A stretch of DNA of 16,827 bases from CAJXOW01 sp964421495 (GTDB lineage: Bacteria; Bacteroidota; Rhodothermia; Balneolales; Balneolaceae), in NCBI GenBank assembly GCA_964421495.1, contig CAYQXO010000056.1, forward strand, positions 1-16,827, written 5' to 3'. The notes beneath the pieces were generated by a model, which was given only the letters and a program-made list of their open reading frames with translations, was not told the DNA's origin and did no database searches. Below are positions 13,915-16,827 of this stretch, in pieces. Within the stretch, counting starts at the first letter, position 1. The number at the start of each line of letters is the position of its first letter. The position numbers were made by a program, and so were the translations under genes.

Positions 13915-14256
13915 TTACGTATCCGCTTTCTGATCATTTTGATGATCTTCTTTTTCCAGCGGCTTCTTTAAAAACTGCTTCAGTTTCTTACTGGGCTTGA
14001 AGTGCGTTTTCCGATGTCGGGGGACGTAAATAACTTCGTTGGTTTTCGGATTCCGGGCTTTCGGCTTGGCCTTGGTTTCCTTGACTTCAAAAACACCAAA
14101 ATCCCGGATCTCAATGCGGCACGTCGGATCAGCCTCCATCATGGTATCGCCCAACGCCTCGATAACCGCCTCAACCCACGGCTCGGTGCGAACCATCGGT
14201 TTATCCATCTCTTCCGACACTTTTCGAACAATATCACGCTTTGTATAAGTAATCAT
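13915..14256 (-). CDS. HU/IHF-family DNA-binding protein
   Basis: The 113-residue protein has the HU/IHF body: an N-terminal helical pair (YTKRDIVRKVSEEM...VEAVIEALGDTM), the strand RIEIRDFGVFEVKE (47-60), and the basic DNA-binding arm KAKPKARNPKTNEVIYVPRH with the intercalating Arg-Asn-Pro (68-70). The segment HFKPSKKLK matches the family's F-x-P-G-K-x-L-K. A tail of about 17 residues rich in Lys, Glu, Asp and Gln extends beyond the usual 90-95. GAGG lies seven bases before the ATG. It heads the ruvX-def-fmt run. Whether it acts as a homodimeric HU or an IHF-like partner cannot be told. Confidence 0.93.
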   Translation of the reverse strand: MITYTKRDIVRKVSEEMDKPMVRTEPWVEAVIEALGDTMMEADPTCRIEIRDFGVFEVKETKAKPKARNPKTNEVIYVPRHRKTHFKPSKKLKQFLKKPLEKEDHQNDQKADT

Positions 14257-14405
14257 GGTAGTACCTCAAAAATTTCACCGCCTGACGATTAAATGTTCGC
14301 CGAGAACAGCTTATTATCTCCCCGATGAATGAACAAACCAACGCATAAAACATTGCCTGCACAATCAACATAAGTTGCAGGATGATATTGTTTTTTATGA
14401 AGATA

Positions 14406-14443
14406 TAAAAATTTAATTAAGGGCTCGCTACGCTCGCCCTTAT
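14406..14443 (-). terminator. Terminator-like palindrome after rel
   Basis: On the minus strand TAAGGGC/GCCCTTA closes a hairpin around GAGCGTAGCGA directly at the rel stop codon, followed by ATTAAATTTTT. It contains GGGCTCGCTACGCTCGCCC (14421-14439, plus strand), 17 of 19 identical to the repeat after hisA at 4699. The T-run starts about seven bases after the stem, so strength is uncertain. Confidence 0.5.
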
Positions 14444-16686
14444 TCATACCTAACCGCCATTTTTACGCCCTGTACCTTCTTCAGTTGCTTGATGATCTGG
14501 TCCAGGTGATCGAGGTCATCAATGAATACTGTCATAATGCCTTCGAACATGCCGCTGTCGCTATTTACATTGATGCTCTTCATATTGGTTTGCATCGACT
14601 TCGAGACGACGTCCGTGAGGTCGTTAATCAATCCCACCCGATCTTCGCCGATAATCTTGACGGCTCCCAGGAATTTGCCATCGATATTATTCGCCCATGA
14701 AATGTCAATTATCCGCTCGGAGTCGGTTTTCAGAAGGTGGCGTGTATTTTTGCAGTTGGAGCGGTGGACTTTTATGGTTCCGGTGCGGCTGATAAATCCA
14801 ATCACATCATCCCCCGGAATGGGATTGCAGCAGTTGGCATAGGAATATTTCATGTCGGCCATATCCCCGTTGACCAACAGGGCTTTGCCCTCATCCTCGG
14901 CACGGGCTTTTTCGTAATAGGCTTCGTAGTTGACCTCGGAGGTTTCTTGTTGCTGCTCCTGTTCCTCCTCTTCGTCGATGCGACCCTTGCTGACAAACTG
15001 CTTGGCGTATTCCAACAGTTTTTTAACGTCGTAGTTACCCTGACCGATCTCGTAGAACAGGTACTGGCTGTTTTTAAAATCCAGTTTCTTGGCCACCTGG
15101 TCCAATTCCTCTTCAGAAAGTTCGATATTATTGCGGTCGGCATGCTTCTTCCAGATCTTGCGTCCCTCGTTGACCACTTCACGCTCTTTCTGATTGATAT
15201 ACTGCCGGATGCGCGAGCGCGCCTTGTGGGTTACCACATCGTCGATCCAGTCGGGATTCAGATTGATCTTGTTACCGGTGATAATTTCAACCTGGTCTCC
15301 CACCTTCAGTTCCTGTCGCAGGGGCACCATCTTGCCGTTCACCTTCGCAGCCACGGCACGCTCCCCGATCTCGCTGTGGATCTCAAAAGCAAAGTCGATG
15401 GGAGTGGCCCCGCTCGGCAGCGTTTTGAGCTCGCCGTCGGGCGTGAATACATAGATCTCGTCCTGGTACAGATTTAGCTGAAAATCCTTGACGAACTCTG
15501 TCGCCGCCTCCGGACGCGGATTATCGAGGATTTCGCGGACCCAGTGGATAAATTTCTCCAACGTTTCCGAGCCGGCCGATCCCTCTTTGTACTTCCAGTG
15601 GGCCGCTACTCCCTTTTCAGCGATTTCGTCCATTGTCCGCGTTCGGATCTGCACCTCGACTTTACGGCCTTTCTGGGTAATCACGGTCGTATGCAGCGAC
15701 TGGTACCCGTTGGCCTTGGGGACCGAAATGAAATCGCGGAAGCGTTTCGGGATCGGGGTATACCAGTCGGTAATAATGGAATACACGCGCCAGCAATCTT
15801 CTTTCGTGTGGGGATCTTCCAGGATCACCCGGATCGCGAACAGGTCGTAAATCTCCTCGAACGGCTTCTGCTGGCGCTGCATTTTTCGGAAAATTGAATA
15901 AATATGCTTCGGACGTCCCTTGATCTCGAACTTATAGCCCATCTCGTCGAGCTGATTGCGAATGGGATCCATAAATTCCTCGATAAAGGCTTCGCGCGCC
16001 TCTTTCTTCTCGCGCAGTTTCCGGGCTATAAATTTATAGGAGGTGGGATCGAGGACTTTAAAGCAGAGATCCTCAAGCTCGCTTTTAATCTGGAACAGGC
16101 CAAAGCGATGGGCCAGGGGAGCGTAGAGCTCCATCGTCTCATTGGCAATCTTGAGTTGCTTGTCGCGCGGAAGGTGCTGGATGGTCCGCATATTGTGCAG
16201 CCGGTCGGCAAACTTGATCAGCACTACTCGGATATCTTCTGCCATCGACAGCAGCAGCTTCATAAAGGTTTCGGCCTGCTTGGTATCGCGGCTTTTGAAG
16301 ACGCCCGAAATTTTGGTCACTCCGTCGATCAGGTGGGCAACCGTCTCCCCGAACATCTCCTCGATATCATCGAGGGTGACTTCGGTATCCTCCACCGTAT
16401 CATGAAGCAGGGCAGCGGTAACGGATACATCATCGATATTGATTTCAGAGGCCACAATTTTGGCCACCGCCAGCGGATGATAATAGTAGGGTTCGCCCGA
16501 CGCCCGCGTAATTCCTTCATGAGAGAGGCAGCAAAGCTTGAATGCCTTGCTTATCATCTCGTCGTCGACCGATTCCATATGCTCACGACACACCTCCAGC
16601 AGATGATCCAGATCAAGCTGCTGATTTTCAGCCAGCTGGTCATCATCCAACTTATAGGATCCTTTTTTTGTATTGGTATCGGCCAT
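14440..16686 (-). CDS. rel: Bifunctional (p)ppGpp synthetase/hydrolase (Rel/SpoT)
   Basis: This long RelA/SpoT homologue makes and degrades the stringent-response alarmone. ATG at 16686 (MADTNTKKG) gives 748 residues and is preferred. GTG at 16722 would add 12 residues but has its GGAG directly abutting the start. The hydrolase (HD) domain is intact: His70, HD 95-96, ED 99-100 and FADRLHNMRT (159-168). The synthetase domain shows GRPKHIYSIFRKMQ (257-270), YDLFAIRVI (280-288) and VPKANGYQSLHTTV (322-335). TGS follows (about 411-470, VFTPDGELKTLPSGATPIDFA), then the Zn-finger/CC region SYANCCNPIPGDDVIGF and a C-terminal ACT domain. Both activities should be functional. An acidic Glu/Gln run (EEEEQEQQQE) links the late domains. 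Confidence 0.96.
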   Translation of the reverse strand: MADTNTKKGSYKLDDDQLAENQQLDLDHLLEVCREHMESVDDEMISKAFKLCCLSHEGITRASGEPYYYHPLAVAKIVASEINIDDVSVTAALLHDTVEDTEVTLDDIEEMFGETVAHLIDGVTKISGVFKSRDTKQAETFMKLLLSMAEDIRVVLIKFADRLHNMRTIQHLPRDKQLKIANETMELYAPLAHRFGLFQIKSELEDLCFKVLDPTSYKFIARKLREKKEAREAFIEEFMDPIRNQLDEMGYKFEIKGRPKHIYSIFRKMQRQQKPFEEIYDLFAIRVILEDPHTKEDCWRVYSIITDWYTPIPKRFRDFISVPKANGYQSLHTTVITQKGRKVEVQIRTRTMDEIAEKGVAAHWKYKEGSAGSETLEKFIHWVREILDNPRPEAATEFVKDFQLNLYQDEIYVFTPDGELKTLPSGATPIDFAFEIHSEIGERAVAAKVNGKMVPLRQELKVGDQVEIITGNKINLNPDWIDDVVTHKARSRIRQYINQKEREVVNEGRKIWKKHADRNNIELSEEELDQVAKKLDFKNSQYLFYEIGQGNYDVKKLLEYAKQFVSKGRIDEEEEQEQQQETSEVNYEAYYEKARAEDEGKALLVNGDMADMKYSYANCCNPIPGDDVIGFISRTGTIKVHRSNCKNTRHLLKTDSERIIDISWANNIDGKFLGAVKIIGEDRVGLINDLTDVVSKSMQTNMKSINVNSDSGMFEGIMTVFIDDLDHLDQIIKQLKKVQGVKMAVRYE

Positions 16687-16760
16687 AGTTCGGATCGTCC
16701 TATTGACGAGGGCTAGGATCACTCCGCAGACTGCAAGTGTTAGACCGTGTCTACCGGCCT

Positions 16761-16827
16761 TAGCCCGGATTTCTCACAAGAGAAATTTATGTGTGACGCT
16801 ATGTCCATGATATTCAAATACTTAACT
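16761..16827. other. Hairpin-bearing right edge, possible mobile-element end
   Basis: TAGCCCGGATTTC (16761-16773) repeats 3759-3771 exactly. It overlaps a perfect hairpin ATTTCTC-ACAA-GAGAAAT (16769-16786). The rest to the edge is AT-rich with no frame. Nothing identifies a transposase, so an insertion-sequence end is only a suggestion. The same bases form the upstream region of rel. Confidence 0.3.

Noticed and set aside
15904..16716. 270-codon plus-strand frame
   Set aside because: It is the antisense shadow of the rel HD and synthetase domains.

Overview
The window looks like chromosomal DNA from the Bacteroidota/Balneolota/Rhodothermota side of the FCB group. This is inferred from gene content and sequence style, not from a database match. 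Signs are Bacteroidota-like promoter boxes (TAnnTTTG), many starts without a Shine-Dalgarno sequence, a signal peptide ending in TAQ on a beta-barrel protein, a fused HisIE, a lone four-helix-bundle (S23-type) gene, and acidic low-complexity stretches. A run of ten N at 4775-4784 marks an assembly gap, so the distance across it is unknown.

Layout, plus strand. Positions 2-3429 hold an ABC export operon: the tail of one FtsX-like permease, a second complete permease, a LolD/MacB-type ATPase, and an outer-membrane beta-barrel protein whose ATG overlaps the ATPase stop. A 163-bp inverted-repeat element sits between the two permeases. A gene-poor, repeat-bearing stretch follows, then hisA (3980-4696), an 859-nt interruption with the gap, a structured region and an orphan LacI-type operator, then hisF and hisIE. 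A 122-bp hairpin and a solitary four-helix-bundle gene follow (7197-7568).

Layout, minus strand. From 7703 to the right end nearly everything reads leftward: an OPT-family transporter, tRNA-Pro(CGG), a second copy of the inverted-repeat element, glyceraldehyde-3-phosphate dehydrogenase with its own terminator, then an HU-like gene, ruvX, def and fmt in one direction, and a bifunctional Rel/SpoT (p)ppGpp enzyme. The last 70 bases carry a hairpin that shares 13 nt with the repeat at 3759 and may be the edge of a mobile element.

How the parts work together. HisA, HisF and HisIE carry out four reaction steps of histidine synthesis. Def and Fmt form the N-formyl-methionine cycle and are followed in metabolic relevance by RuvX, HU and Rel as housekeeping functions. 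The most unusual material is non-coding: a two-copy element whose arms differ between copies but match perfectly within each copy, a possible minus-strand structured RNA upstream of hisF, and hairpins around the four-helix-bundle gene. No CRISPR array, recognisable phage gene, transposase or known defence system was seen.
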